This document shows, in pieces, positions 42,207 to 50,865 of a stretch of 64,000 nucleotides of DNA; within the stretch, counting starts at the first letter, position 1; the number at the start of each line of letters is the position of its first letter. The notes under the pieces were generated by a model that saw only the letters and a list, made by a program, of their open reading frames with translations, did no database searches and was not told the origin of the DNA. The position numbers and the translations under genes are program-made. This DNA comes from Janthinobacterium sp. B9-8 (GTDB lineage Bacteria; Pseudomonadota; Gammaproteobacteria; Burkholderiales; Chitinibacteraceae): NCBI RefSeq assembly GCF_000969645.2, contig NZ_CP014222.1, forward strand, positions 3,413,740 through 3,477,739, in the 5' to 3' direction.

Positions 42207-42908
42207 ATGACAAACAGCACAACCCTTTCAGATCAAATGGTTAAAGCCATTCGCCGCGACATTTTACTTGGTACTTTTTTGCCAGGTGAAAAGCTGCAGA
42301 TGAATGAATTAAAGCAGCATTATCAAGTAGGTGGCACGCCTATTCGTGAAGCTTTGGTGCAGTTGGTCTGGCAGCATTTTGTGGTGATGGAGCCACAAAA
42401 GGGCTTTAGAGTTGCGCCTGTATCGCTCGATGAATTGCGCGATATTCTGGCCACCCGGCGTGCCATTGCTGGCTTAGCCTTAGAAAAAGCCATGCAGCGC
42501 GGAGATGAAGAATGGGAACTGAGCATTATCACCGCTTTCCACCGAATGGAGCGCATTCAATTAGATCAGCCAGGCGTGGATTACGAAGAATGGGGCGAGC
42601 GCCATATGGGCTTTCATATGGCCTTAATTAAGGCATGCAATTCGCCCATGATGCTTTCCACCCTAGAGAATATTTATAATCAGCTGGAGCGCTATCGTCA
42701 TATCTGGCTCAATGGTGAATTAGACAAAGTGACCCGCTACCACGATCATGGTGAGCACAAAACAATTATGGATGCCGTGCTGGCCAGAGACTTACAAAAG
42801 GCGTTGGCACTTATTGAAGCGCACTATCAGCATGTAATTGATTTGGCAGAGTCTTTAAGCCCCGAAAAGTTTTCCGAAAGGGTAAAACACAGCCCAATCA
42901 GCGCCTAA
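42207..42908 (+). CDS. GntR-family transcriptional regulator (FCD-type, CsiR-like)
   Basis: DNA-binding regulator of 233 residues. A winged helix-turn-helix covers about residues 1-75 (including GTPIREALVQL), followed by an all-helical FCD effector domain (about 80-220) with HMGFHMALIKACNSPMM and a later HKTIMDAVLARD. The overall pattern resembles E. coli CsiR, but the ligand and targets are unknown. It stands alone on the + strand, upstream of a small lipoprotein gene. Confidence 0.88.
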   Translation: MTNSTTLSDQMVKAIRRDILLGTFLPGEKLQMNELKQHYQVGGTPIREALVQLVWQHFVVMEPQKGFRVAPVSLDELRDILATRRAIAGLALEKAMQRGDEEWELSIITAFHRMERIQLDQPGVDYEEWGERHMGFHMALIKACNSPMMLSTLENIYNQLERYRHIWLNGELDKVTRYHDHGEHKTIMDAVLARDLQKALALIEAHYQHVIDLAESLSPEKFSERVKHSPISA

Positions 42909-42952
42909 GCCTTACGCCACTTTAAATACCACTACAATTAAAAAGATAAGAA

Positions 42953-43318
42953 ATGAGAAAGATTGCTTTATATTTGGCCTTATTTTTATCTGCCTGCGGC
43001 TCATCTGAAGTTGACGATGCCAGCGACATTATCAAACAAACACTCAAAAAGCCGAAGAGCTTCACGCTCAAAACCGGAGAGGTCATTTGGCAAGGGAAGC
43101 AAGCAGGCCAGCAAAATGCTTTTATTGTTAAAATAAAATACACCGCGATGAATGGCCTAGACGAAACCATAGACGAGTGTAAATACGTGTCGTTTTATAC
43201 GGAAGATGGCAGCAATCACTGGCAGGAAAACGGCGGGCTGGAAAACTGCATTGCAGCGGGCGGCAAGGAAGAAGAAAACGCTTTAGTCATGCTTAGAAAA
43301 ATCAATTCATTCAAATAA
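42953..43318 (+). CDS. Small putative lipoprotein, unknown function
   Basis: I do not recognise this 121-residue protein. The N-terminus MRKIALYLALFLSAC is a lipoprotein signal with lipobox LSAC and lipidation cysteine C15. The mature part is polar and contains two further cysteines (in DECKYV and LENCIAAGG) that could form a disulfide. It lies 44 bp after the GntR gene and may be co-transcribed. Confidence 0.72.
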   Translation: MRKIALYLALFLSACGSSEVDDASDIIKQTLKKPKSFTLKTGEVIWQGKQAGQQNAFIVKIKYTAMNGLDETIDECKYVSFYTEDGSNHWQENGGLENCIAAGGKEEENALVMLRKINSFK

Positions 43319-43323
43319 ATATT

Positions 43324-43355
43324 GAGACAAAAGCTTCCCTAGGAAACTTTTGCTC
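43324..43355. terminator. Candidate convergent terminator
   Basis: An imperfect stem (GAGACAAAAGCTTCC with GGAAACTTTTGCTC, 3-base loop) lies between the converging lipoprotein gene and pdxY. U-runs are weak on both strands. Confidence 0.45.
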
Positions 43356-43372
43356 AAAATGGCTGAACTGGA

Positions 43373-44227
43373 CTAAAGCCTAATCGCGTGCAGAGTGTGG
43401 CTTGGCGCCGTGTATTCCTGCCTTGCTGCAACCACGGCTAGCTCGTAACGCAACTGGCTGGCGGTTTCCAGCAATACGCCATACACCGCCGCCGTGGTGT
43501 GCTCTAACGCCGCCGCGATTGATTTGCCAGCCAGTAAGCTGGCTAAGAACAGCGCCGAAGTCATATCCCCTACCCCTACCGGCTCTTTATCAAAAGCCAG
43601 TATCGGGCGGCGAATCAGCCAGGCTTCGTCCTGGCTGAGTGCCAGCATTTCAAAGCAAGATGGATCCTTGCTCTGATAATGCAGATGTTTAATCAAGATC
43701 GTTTGTGGCCCTCGGGCCAGCACCTTGTGGCAAGCCGCCACAATCTCGGCCAGGCTGCTTAACGAGCGGCCCACAATCATTTCTAATTCAAGCTGATTAG
43801 GGGAAACGATATTCGCCTCTGGAATCGCTTTTTCGATTAGAAACTCTGCCACGCCAGGGGCCACAATACAGCCCTTGAGCGGGTGCCCCATCACTGGATC
43901 ACAATGGTAAATCGCCAAAGGGTTTGCTGCTCTAACCATCTGCAAAGCAGCCAGAATATGCTCTCCCTGAGCTGCACTACCGATATAGCCAGACAATACC
44001 GCATTGCACTGAGCCAGCTGCCCTGTCTGGGCAATGCCTGCTGTTAGCTCGCTAATCTGCGCTTCTGGCATCACCATGCCAGCCCAATGGCCATATTGTG
44101 TGTGATTAGAAAACTGCACCGTGTGGAGCGGCCAAACATTCGCCCCCATGCATTGCATAGGAAACACGGCCGCACTATTTCCTGCATGGCCAAATACCAC
44201 ATGTGATTGAATAGACAAGATATTCAT
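43373..44227 (-). CDS. pdxY: Pyridoxal kinase PdxY
   Basis: Salvage kinase that phosphorylates pyridoxal to pyridoxal 5'-phosphate. The start at 44227 gives 284 residues beginning MNILSIQSHVVFGHAGNSAA, the family start. Fourteen extra upstream codons are ignored. Family motifs include TVQFSNHTQYGHW, CDPVMGHP and VGVGDMTSALFLASLLAGKS (the anion-hole and catalytic aspartate region). It lies directly downstream of the tyramine cassette on the same strand, and tyrosine decarboxylase needs its product, but a terminator separates it from tyrS. Confidence 0.94.
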   Translation of the reverse strand: MNILSIQSHVVFGHAGNSAAVFPMQCMGANVWPLHTVQFSNHTQYGHWAGMVMPEAQISELTAGIAQTGQLAQCNAVLSGYIGSAAQGEHILAALQMVRAANPLAIYHCDPVMGHPLKGCIVAPGVAEFLIEKAIPEANIVSPNQLELEMIVGRSLSSLAEIVAACHKVLARGPQTILIKHLHYQSKDPSCFEMLALSQDEAWLIRRPILAFDKEPVGVGDMTSALFLASLLAGKSIAAALEHTTAAVYGVLLETASQLRYELAVVAARQEYTAPSHTLHAIRL

Positions 44228-44255
44228 ATGAGATCCAATAGTGAAATAGCTGCAT

Positions 44256-44296
44256 AAAAAAATCACCACTTCCGAGCTCAGCGAAAGTGATGATTT
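44256..44296 (-). terminator. Terminator after tyrS
   Basis: On the - strand a long stem (AATCATCACTTTC with GAAGTGGTGATT, some G-U pairs) is followed by about seven Us. It separates the tyramine cassette from pdxY. Confidence 0.8.
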
Positions 44297-44385
44297 AGTT
44301 GAACAATAAGCACCGATAAAACAAAGCTTAACAAATACACCCAGTCAAAACCCTGCTGCTCAGGCACTGACCTTCTAAAAAGCAA

Positions 44386-45663
44386 TTACTTCCAAATAAT
44401 CAGGCAATGATTTTTTTTACCGCGTCTCAGCAAAGTGTAACGGTTAAAACGATGATCAACCGTTCCCATATGGTAAGTAAGATCGTTGATCTTCTGGCCA
44501 TTAATACTCACTGCATCGCTTTCAATAAAGCCACGCGCCTGGCTTTTTGAGCTAGCTAATTCAGATTGAACCAGCGCATCAACAAGACTCGTTTCGGTAT
44601 AACCCAGCTCAATATGATGCACGCCATCCAGTGCTAATTGCTGGAAATCGCTTTCGGTTAATGCACTCTGATCTTCTGCAAACAGATTCTGGCTAATGCG
44701 CTTAGCCGCCTCCAAAGCCTCCTTACCATGTACTAACTCTGTTGCATGATCTGCCAAAATACGTTGTGCCGTTGGGGCGGTGCCGCTGGCACGATCTGCC
44801 GCTTCAATGGCATCGATCTCGGCCAGAGTCATAAAAGTAAAGTACTTCATAAAGCGGTAAACATCGTCATCCGATGTGCTCAGCCAGAACTGGTAAAACT
44901 TATAAGGCGAGCATTTGCTTGGATCCAGCCAAATGGCATTGCCTTCACTCTTACCAAACTTAGTACCATCCGATTTAGTAATCAGCGGCATGGTAATGCC
45001 AAACACCTGCTGCTGATTCATCCGGCGGGTAAGATCAACCCCTGACGTAATATTGCCCCATTGATCCGAGCCACCCAATTGCAGCTGGCAATCATGGCTC
45101 TTATTTAATACTGCGAAGTCATAACTTTGCAGCAGGCTGTAGGCGAACTCGGTAAATGAAATACCCACTTCATCCCGGTTCAGCCTTTGCTTTACCGATT
45201 CTTTATTAATCATGGCATTCACTGAAAAATGCTTGCCAATATCACGCAAGAAGCTCAGCACATCCATGCCCGCAAACCAATCGTTGTTATTCACCATGAC
45301 GGCACTATTGGCACCACAGTCAAAATCTAAGAATGGCGAGACTTGCTTGCGAATCTTATCCACCCAGCCTGCCACCACATCAGGCGTATTGAGTGAGCGC
45401 TCGGTGGCTTTAAAGCTAGGATCACCGATCATACCGGTCGCACCGCCCACCAAAGCCAAGGGCCGATGACCAGCCATTTGAAAACGCTTTAAAGCCAGCA
45501 AAGGCACAAGATGGCCCAGATGCAAGCTATCTGCCGTTGGATCAAAACCACAATAGAGCGTAACGGATTTCTGCGCGAGAATGGCGTCCAGCGCCGCTGC
45601 GTCGGTGACCTGAGCAATCAGCCCGCGCTCTTGCAGCTGGCTGATTAAATTTGATTCTTTCAT
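44386..45663 (-). CDS. tyrS: Tyrosyl-tRNA synthetase
   Basis: Charges tRNA-Tyr. The 425 residues form a TyrRS of E. coli size with class I motifs HLGH (48-51) and KFGKS (235-239) and a C-terminal S4-like RNA-binding domain (about 355-420). Its ATG lies 9 bp after the tyrP stop, so it is probably in the tyramine operon. In lactic acid bacteria a tyrS gene also accompanies tyrosine decarboxylase. Whether another tyrS exists elsewhere in this genome cannot be seen. Confidence 0.96.
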   Translation of the reverse strand: MKESNLISQLQERGLIAQVTDAAALDAILAQKSVTLYCGFDPTADSLHLGHLVPLLALKRFQMAGHRPLALVGGATGMIGDPSFKATERSLNTPDVVAGWVDKIRKQVSPFLDFDCGANSAVMVNNNDWFAGMDVLSFLRDIGKHFSVNAMINKESVKQRLNRDEVGISFTEFAYSLLQSYDFAVLNKSHDCQLQLGGSDQWGNITSGVDLTRRMNQQQVFGITMPLITKSDGTKFGKSEGNAIWLDPSKCSPYKFYQFWLSTSDDDVYRFMKYFTFMTLAEIDAIEAADRASGTAPTAQRILADHATELVHGKEALEAAKRISQNLFAEDQSALTESDFQQLALDGVHHIELGYTETSLVDALVQSELASSKSQARGFIESDAVSINGQKINDLTYHMGTVDHRFNRYTLLRRGKKNHCLIIWK

Positions 45664-45672
45664 TACGTGCTC

Positions 45673-46905
45673 CTAGCAAATCGGTAATAAATTCTGCATT
45701 TTCATAATTTGAAAAACGATAATGCACCCGCCCATCATCGTTACAGTACAAAACGAGCAGGTATTACATGGAACTCGCCAACCTGCCTGATAACTTTCTC
45801 GGGCTCGTAATTTATATAGCGCCAGTGCGGGAAATAAAATAGCCAGAATCGATAAGAAAATAGCGGCAGCCCCAAGTGCCAAAACAAAGCCTTCTGGGTA
45901 AATCCAAGCAAATACAAAGGGGGGAAGATAAGTAGCCAGCGCCGTAATTAAGCGATCATGCTTAGAATTTTTCCAACCAATACTGCTTGCCACCGAATCA
46001 AACAACCCTAAGGACACGCATAAATAGGAAGTAAATAAAGCGATCGATGAAAACAAACTAATCAGGCTGGGGATCCAATGATTACTAGTACTGGCATGGA
46101 TATAATCAAGAAACATCCCTACCGAGCCTTGGTTTTCTGCCAAGCTCAGAAAGCTATTCTCCCCTATTCTGGGCACAAGGCCGAGACTGCAATATTCCCA
46201 AATAGCGTAAACCACTAAGGGAATCAGCCCTCCCAAGATAAAAATATTGCGCAGCGTTTGTGGCTTATCACGACCAATATATTTCACCATACTAGGGATG
46301 CTGCCATGAAAACCAAATGCCGTAATAAACACCGGGAATGCTGCATAGATATAGCGGCTGGAATCTTGCGGGCTATTTAAATTGCCCTGATTAACATAAG
46401 GCTGAATGGTGATAGCCATTGCAAAGAAGATAAAAACATTCAAACTAAATAAAACACGATTAACACGATCCACGGCTCCCGTGCTCATATAGACAATAGA
46501 GCCAATCAGCAGGGTAAAGATCGCAGCAACGACGGCAGAAGGGACGTCTATTCCCAAATACTGTTTAATATTTGAGGTATAAGACGAAGCCGCACCAGAG
46601 ATATACGCACCAGAAAGTGCATATAAAAGCAGCAAAAGCGAGGCATTGATAATCCACAAACCTTTGTTGCCGAACAAACTATGTGCCATTACATCAAAAC
46701 CGCTACCGACCGGAAAAGCCAGCGAGACTTCCAGCAGCATCAACGCGGTATAGGTCATCAGCAGCCAGATACAAACGAGCGCAAGGCTGGCGTAGGTGTA
46801 GCCCATTCCTGAGGAAACCAGAGGCAAAGCCAGCATTCCTGCTCCCAGCATGGTGCCGGAAATCAGCAAAGTAGCGCCCACCGCTTTGTAGTTAATCGCA
46901 AACAT
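45673..46905 (-). CDS. tyrP: Aromatic amino acid permease, TyrP-like (HAAAP family)
   Basis: Proton-coupled tyrosine or tryptophan importer of the inner membrane. The 410 residues contain about eleven hydrophobic segments and open with INYKAVGATLLISGTMLGAG, the first helix typical of the TyrP/Mtr/TnaB family. Context between tyrosine decarboxylase and tyrS supports tyrosine as substrate. A terminator precedes it, so expression relative to the decarboxylase may be reduced. Confidence 0.9.
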   Translation of the reverse strand: MFAINYKAVGATLLISGTMLGAGMLALPLVSSGMGYTYASLALVCIWLLMTYTALMLLEVSLAFPVGSGFDVMAHSLFGNKGLWIINASLLLLLYALSGAYISGAASSYTSNIKQYLGIDVPSAVVAAIFTLLIGSIVYMSTGAVDRVNRVLFSLNVFIFFAMAITIQPYVNQGNLNSPQDSSRYIYAAFPVFITAFGFHGSIPSMVKYIGRDKPQTLRNIFILGGLIPLVVYAIWEYCSLGLVPRIGENSFLSLAENQGSVGMFLDYIHASTSNHWIPSLISLFSSIALFTSYLCVSLGLFDSVASSIGWKNSKHDRLITALATYLPPFVFAWIYPEGFVLALGAAAIFLSILAILFPALALYKLRARESYQAGWRVPCNTCSFCTVTMMGGCIIVFQIMKMQNLLPIC

Positions 46906-46988
46906 AGCCCAACCTTTTAATCATCCCGCACAAATAAGCGGATTGATCGGATAATTACCTTGAATAGAAACATTGATCTCTTCGATGG

Positions 46989-47022
46989 CAAAAAACCCAC
47001 CTCGGCTGAGGCGGGTTTTTTG
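46989..47022. terminator. Terminator after tyrosine decarboxylase
   Basis: A strong inverted repeat (GCAAAAAACCC... with GGGTTTTTTGC) has U-runs on both strands. It lies 3 bp after the decarboxylase stop and 84 bp before tyrP. Confidence 0.88.
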
Positions 47023-47024
47023 CA

Positions 47025-48938
47025 TTAAGCAGCTTTTAATTGATTGGCTTCTTTGGCTTCCATATCGATGATATGGCCTAGTTTTTCTGCAAAAATGGCG
47101 CGCAGATTAGTCCAGTAGTCTTCAAAGCCTTGTGGATCACGCAGGAAGTGAGTCATCACCGCAGCGCGCAAGATGTAAACGCTTTGGGTTTTATCCCACT
47201 CTTTGCGGCTGAAACCACGGCTTTCAGCGTACATCCAAGGGGTATCACCGTATTCGTCAAAGGCGAGCGAAGTCGATGAAGTCAGGAAATCATTGCTATA
47301 GGTGCGGCCCGATGAGTAAGAGCACACTTCGTACATGCGTTGATTCAGACGGTTATGGTCTTCCAAGCTTGGATTGCCGATTTCCTTAAAGGTGAAGTTC
47401 ACCATATGGAAATCTGGGTGCATCAATGGGCGCAATTCAAAGCGGCGATTACCCACCACGATTGGTTTTGCCATCGATAACTTTTGTGCAAACCAATCGG
47501 CAGTCACAATACCGCGGCCAATTACCTTGCCGTAGCCTGAGATATTCAGCGGTACTAAGCGATGCGCCGCCCATACTGCCGCAGCGGTTGCACCGGCTTT
47601 AGAGCCTTCCATAATGGACGAGCCCAGCACCACATTTTGTTCTTCACCCGCATCATCGGCTTCTTCAAATACATAGGCCGCGTGGTAGGAGATCAGATCA
47701 ACAATGCGCTTGTCTTTCATACATACCGCACCGGCAGCGTATTGAATAAAGCCAGCTTTGTGCGGGTCCACCGTAATTGAATCGGCTTCAGACATCGCTT
47801 TAAAGCCTTCATACACCGCACGCTTAGGCCAAGTTACGCCTTCAGGGATAATATCTTCGGCGCGATAACGGGCAACCAGTGCGTCGTATTCCATGAATTT
47901 GCTGTTTTCATCAAGGAACATCGAACGTACATAACCACCGTAAGCAGCATCAACGTGTACATAGAAAGACACGCCGTATTTTTCTTCACATTCACGGCGC
48001 AGCTTGATCACTTCATCCACATGATCGATCGAGCCTTCTTCGGTTGTGCCCACGACAGCCACCATACCGAGGATAGGCGTACCTTCTTCGATCAATTTAA
48101 AGGTAATGGCACGCATTGTTTCAACGTCGGTGCGGTAGTTTTCATCCACTGGCAATGGCACGATATGCTCTTGACCAATACCCATCACATCCATGGCTTT
48201 CATCCATGAATAATGCTTGGACATCGGCACAAGGAATTTACCCAGCTGCCCTTGTTTAACACCCACACCACGTACAGTCAGCGCACGCACTTCTTCAAAC
48301 AGGCCACGTTTTTTCAGCTCGTCAGATAAATCCAGAATGGCTGTTGGCGACATATTCAGTAATTGCTTTTCGCTCATGCCCGCCACTAAATCTTTGGCTT
48401 TTTCGTGTTGAGCAATGGCTAAAGGCAGAGATTTCAGATTGCGAGCAACCCAAACGCCTTCGTAGTTAGCAACCGTACCGCCAGAAGTAATATGGCCCCA
48501 TGATTTTTGTACGTCGTAACCAAACATCGCACATAGATCACGGCCTGCTTCTAATTCAAGCTCAGTGGTCGTAGGGGACGCTTCATGCGCACAATTGTTT
48601 GGGTTGTAAAGCATGGTCATCACATAGGCGATATTGGAAACCATCAGCGTATCGGCATTCATATGGCCCAAATAGCGTGGCGAGAACCAAGGCACTGAAG
48701 TGGTTTTTAGCTTTGAAGACAGCTGACGCAAAATGCCTTCGGTGCGATAAAGCGTATTACGGAAATCAGGCTGATGCTGATCCATTGGGGTAAGCAAAGG
48801 CGCATCTTCCGGGTGAAAATCTGCACGCCAGTGAATATGCTCATCCACCGCGTAATCCACCATTTCTTTAAAGAACTCACGATTTTCTGATTTTGGGCCC
48901 AGAAACAGCGCATCTACATTCATTGTGGTTTTAAACAT
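47025..48938 (-). CDS. tyrDC: Tyrosine decarboxylase (PLP-dependent, group II)
   Basis: Converts L-tyrosine to tyramine and CO2, using up a proton. The 637-residue length matches bacterial tyrosine decarboxylases of the Enterococcus/Lactobacillus type. The PLP lysine is K394 in SITVDPHKAGF. The pyridine-binding aspartate lies in VHVDAAYGG, and HITSGGTVANYEGVW forms part of the cofactor pocket. Flanking antiporter, permease and tyrS genes support tyrosine as substrate, although L-DOPA is often accepted. Start ATG at 48938 (MFKTTMNVDALFLG). It lies 36 bp after the antiporter. Confidence 0.93.
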   Translation of the reverse strand: MFKTTMNVDALFLGPKSENREFFKEMVDYAVDEHIHWRADFHPEDAPLLTPMDQHQPDFRNTLYRTEGILRQLSSKLKTTSVPWFSPRYLGHMNADTLMVSNIAYVMTMLYNPNNCAHEASPTTTELELEAGRDLCAMFGYDVQKSWGHITSGGTVANYEGVWVARNLKSLPLAIAQHEKAKDLVAGMSEKQLLNMSPTAILDLSDELKKRGLFEEVRALTVRGVGVKQGQLGKFLVPMSKHYSWMKAMDVMGIGQEHIVPLPVDENYRTDVETMRAITFKLIEEGTPILGMVAVVGTTEEGSIDHVDEVIKLRRECEEKYGVSFYVHVDAAYGGYVRSMFLDENSKFMEYDALVARYRAEDIIPEGVTWPKRAVYEGFKAMSEADSITVDPHKAGFIQYAAGAVCMKDKRIVDLISYHAAYVFEEADDAGEEQNVVLGSSIMEGSKAGATAAAVWAAHRLVPLNISGYGKVIGRGIVTADWFAQKLSMAKPIVVGNRRFELRPLMHPDFHMVNFTFKEIGNPSLEDHNRLNQRMYEVCSYSSGRTYSNDFLTSSTSLAFDEYGDTPWMYAESRGFSRKEWDKTQSVYILRAAVMTHFLRDPQGFEDYWTNLRAIFAEKLGHIIDMEAKEANQLKAA

Positions 48939-48974
48939 TTTGAACTCCTGATTAATTTAATTTTGAGCCGGCGC

Positions 48975-50456
48975 TTAATGCGCAGCAGCGTGTTGCTCAT
49001 CAAGGGCTTCTTGCTTGGCGGCCTTAGTGGCGGCCGCAACTTGCAGTTTTTTCGCTTGACGTAATTTGTCTTTTTGGCCGTAGGCATAGACAAGGAAGGG
49101 AATCACAAGCATCACGATCAGACCGATCAGCTGGAACATGAAGTAACCCGATGAGGAGCCTTTAAAGCTGCCAGGTGGAATAAACGCAAGGTAAGCAGCG
49201 AGCAGCGACATCACAAAACCCATGCCGGAAACAACCCACATGCCTAAATTGCCACCGGGTACTTTGAAGCTGCGTTCAATATCTGGGCGTTTGTAACGAA
49301 GCCAGATGGCTGCGGCAAACATAAACAGATAGGCCACGAGGTAAACCAGACCAGTAAGCCCCATCAACATAAAGTAGAAGTTGTCTACATCAGGGATCAC
49401 TGTGATCAACACACCCACCAAGCTAATTGCAACTGCTTGGATAATGACCAAGGTAACGGGCACACCGTGCTTGTTTGATTTTTGCAAGAAGGCAGGTAAT
49501 GCACCTGAATTAGCCGTAGCTTGCAGGCCACGCACAGGGCCAAGCACCCAAGAATTAACCTGACCAATCAGACCTAATGCAATGGATAAGCCCATCACAG
49601 GCGCAAGCCAAGGCATGCCCCATTTAGTGAAGTAGAGCTCAAACGCCTGCATCAAACCGGCAGTCATTGAGATTTCTTCTTTAGGAATCGCCACGAAGAT
49701 AGCGGCAGAGCCAACAACAGAGAGGAAAACCATGATGATCGACACCAGAACGATGGCAATCGGATAATTACGTTTTGCGTCTTTAATTGAAGACACATTT
49801 GAAGCCGAGACTTCCATCCCCATTACAACGAAGATAAAGCCAATAAACAGACCTAAAGTACCGGCATCGCTAAATTGCGGAATCATATTCGACATGCTGA
49901 AAGACACATCGGTCATGATTGGGTTGCCGCCAGCCACATAAGCAATACCCGCCACAATCAGCACGATACCCGGCAAGAACACACCCAAGCTCACACAAAT
50001 AGTGGAAACCCAGCCCAGGGTTTTAACCCCTTGCAGATTCACCAGCGTGCAACCCCACCACACCGCCAGAATCATTCCCAACATAAAGAACTTATTACTA
50101 GCCAGCGCCGGATCAACCACATAGGCAATCGTTGCGGCGATGATCATGATGATCGACGTCATACCAAACACCATTTGAATCCACTGCATCCAAACGGCGA
50201 CAAAACCTAAACGCTCGCCAAATGCCTCACGCACCCAGATAAAAATACCGCCATCTTGTGGCCAGGCTGTTGCCAGCTCGGCAGCCACCAGTGCGGTGGG
50301 GACCAAAAACAACAAGGCCGCAGCCAGAGTTAGGAAAATTGTCATCATCCCTGGCTGCGCAGTCATAGGCAGCGTACGAACGCTTACTACAACGGCAGCG
50401 GTGATCATGACAAAGGTTGACACCCCAATTTTGGGGCTAGCTTCACTACTAGACAT
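48975..50456 (-). CDS. APC-family amino acid/amine antiporter, probable tyrosine/tyramine exchanger
   Basis: Inner-membrane exchanger of 493 residues with about twelve hydrophobic segments, in the glutamate:GABA/tyrosine:tyramine antiporter branch. It has PQDGGIFIWVREAFGERLGF near 66-85 and FVVMGMEVSASNVSSI near 209-224. The C-terminal tail is charged and alanine-rich. It is the first gene of the cassette, followed by tyrosine decarboxylase, which suggests tyrosine/tyramine exchange. A GAGG ribosome site precedes the ATG and an FNR-type box lies about 70 bp upstream. Confidence 0.87.
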   Translation of the reverse strand: MSSSEASPKIGVSTFVMITAAVVVSVRTLPMTAQPGMMTIFLTLAAALLFLVPTALVAAELATAWPQDGGIFIWVREAFGERLGFVAVWMQWIQMVFGMTSIIMIIAATIAYVVDPALASNKFFMLGMILAVWWGCTLVNLQGVKTLGWVSTICVSLGVFLPGIVLIVAGIAYVAGGNPIMTDVSFSMSNMIPQFSDAGTLGLFIGFIFVVMGMEVSASNVSSIKDAKRNYPIAIVLVSIIMVFLSVVGSAAIFVAIPKEEISMTAGLMQAFELYFTKWGMPWLAPVMGLSIALGLIGQVNSWVLGPVRGLQATANSGALPAFLQKSNKHGVPVTLVIIQAVAISLVGVLITVIPDVDNFYFMLMGLTGLVYLVAYLFMFAAAIWLRYKRPDIERSFKVPGGNLGMWVVSGMGFVMSLLAAYLAFIPPGSFKGSSSGYFMFQLIGLIVMLVIPFLVYAYGQKDKLRQAKKLQVAAATKAAKQEALDEQHAAAH

Positions 50457-50470
50457 GCTTGGCCTCTTTG

Positions 50471-50510
50471 TCGAATATTTAAATAATTTCGAAATATTGT
50501 ATATTTTCGA
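50471..50510 (-). promoter_or_regulatory. TCGA-repeat operator candidate before the antiporter gene
   Basis: TCGA occurs at 50471, 50489 and 50507, exactly 18 bp apart, inside an AT-rich stretch containing TTTCGAAA. It overlaps the predicted -10 (TACAAT, 50497-50502) and start point, a typical place for a repressor. No known regulator is matched. Confidence 0.42.
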
Positions 50511-50522
50511 CTAAAAGGCGGC

Positions 50523-50536
50523 TTGATAAAAATCAA
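50523..50536 (-). promoter_or_regulatory. FNR/CRP-family binding box upstream of the tyramine cassette
   Basis: The 14-bp sequence TTGATTTTTATCAA (- strand) fits the FNR consensus TTGAT-N4-ATCAA perfectly. A -10-like TACAAT follows 20 bp downstream, placing the box centre near -40, as in FNR-activated class II promoters. The box is 67 bp upstream of the antiporter ATG. Confidence 0.78.
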
Positions 50537-50752
50537 CAAGATGTAAGCAACTAATGCCTTGCTGGGCCAATTTAATCGGCGTATCGGGCGCGCGATGGCT
50601 AAATATCCCGACTAAAAAACTAAAAATACATTTAAATACAATTAGTTAGAAAATACCCGAGCAAACCAAGGCAAGGCATACATACGCTCGACTTGTAAGA
50701 CTTATGCCAAGAAATGCGGCGAGCTATCGATGCCATCCAAGCTAAGGGCGTT

Positions 50753-50779
50753 AAAAAACCCTCATCAAGGATGAGGGTT
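50753..50779 (-). terminator. Orphan - strand terminator upstream of the tyramine cassette
   Basis: A perfect 10-bp stem (AACCCTCATC with GATGAGGGTT, 3-base loop) is followed on the - strand by TTTTTTAA. No - strand gene lies upstream. The transcript it would end must start in or antisense to the rlmG 5' region, or be a short unannotated RNA. The + strand side has no T-run. Confidence 0.8.
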
Positions 50780-50865
50780 CCGATCGTTTGATCTGTCTAC
50801 AGACAAGCAGGCAAGGTAGAATCGCCCCCTTAGCCAAAGCTTTGGCCTTATCAAATAAAGAATAT

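Noticed and set aside
50457..50865. T-box or other tyrosine riboswitch before the tyramine cassette
   Set aside because: A terminator is present, but no T-box sequence, specifier loop or known riboswitch core was found, and T-boxes are largely confined to Gram-positive bacteria.
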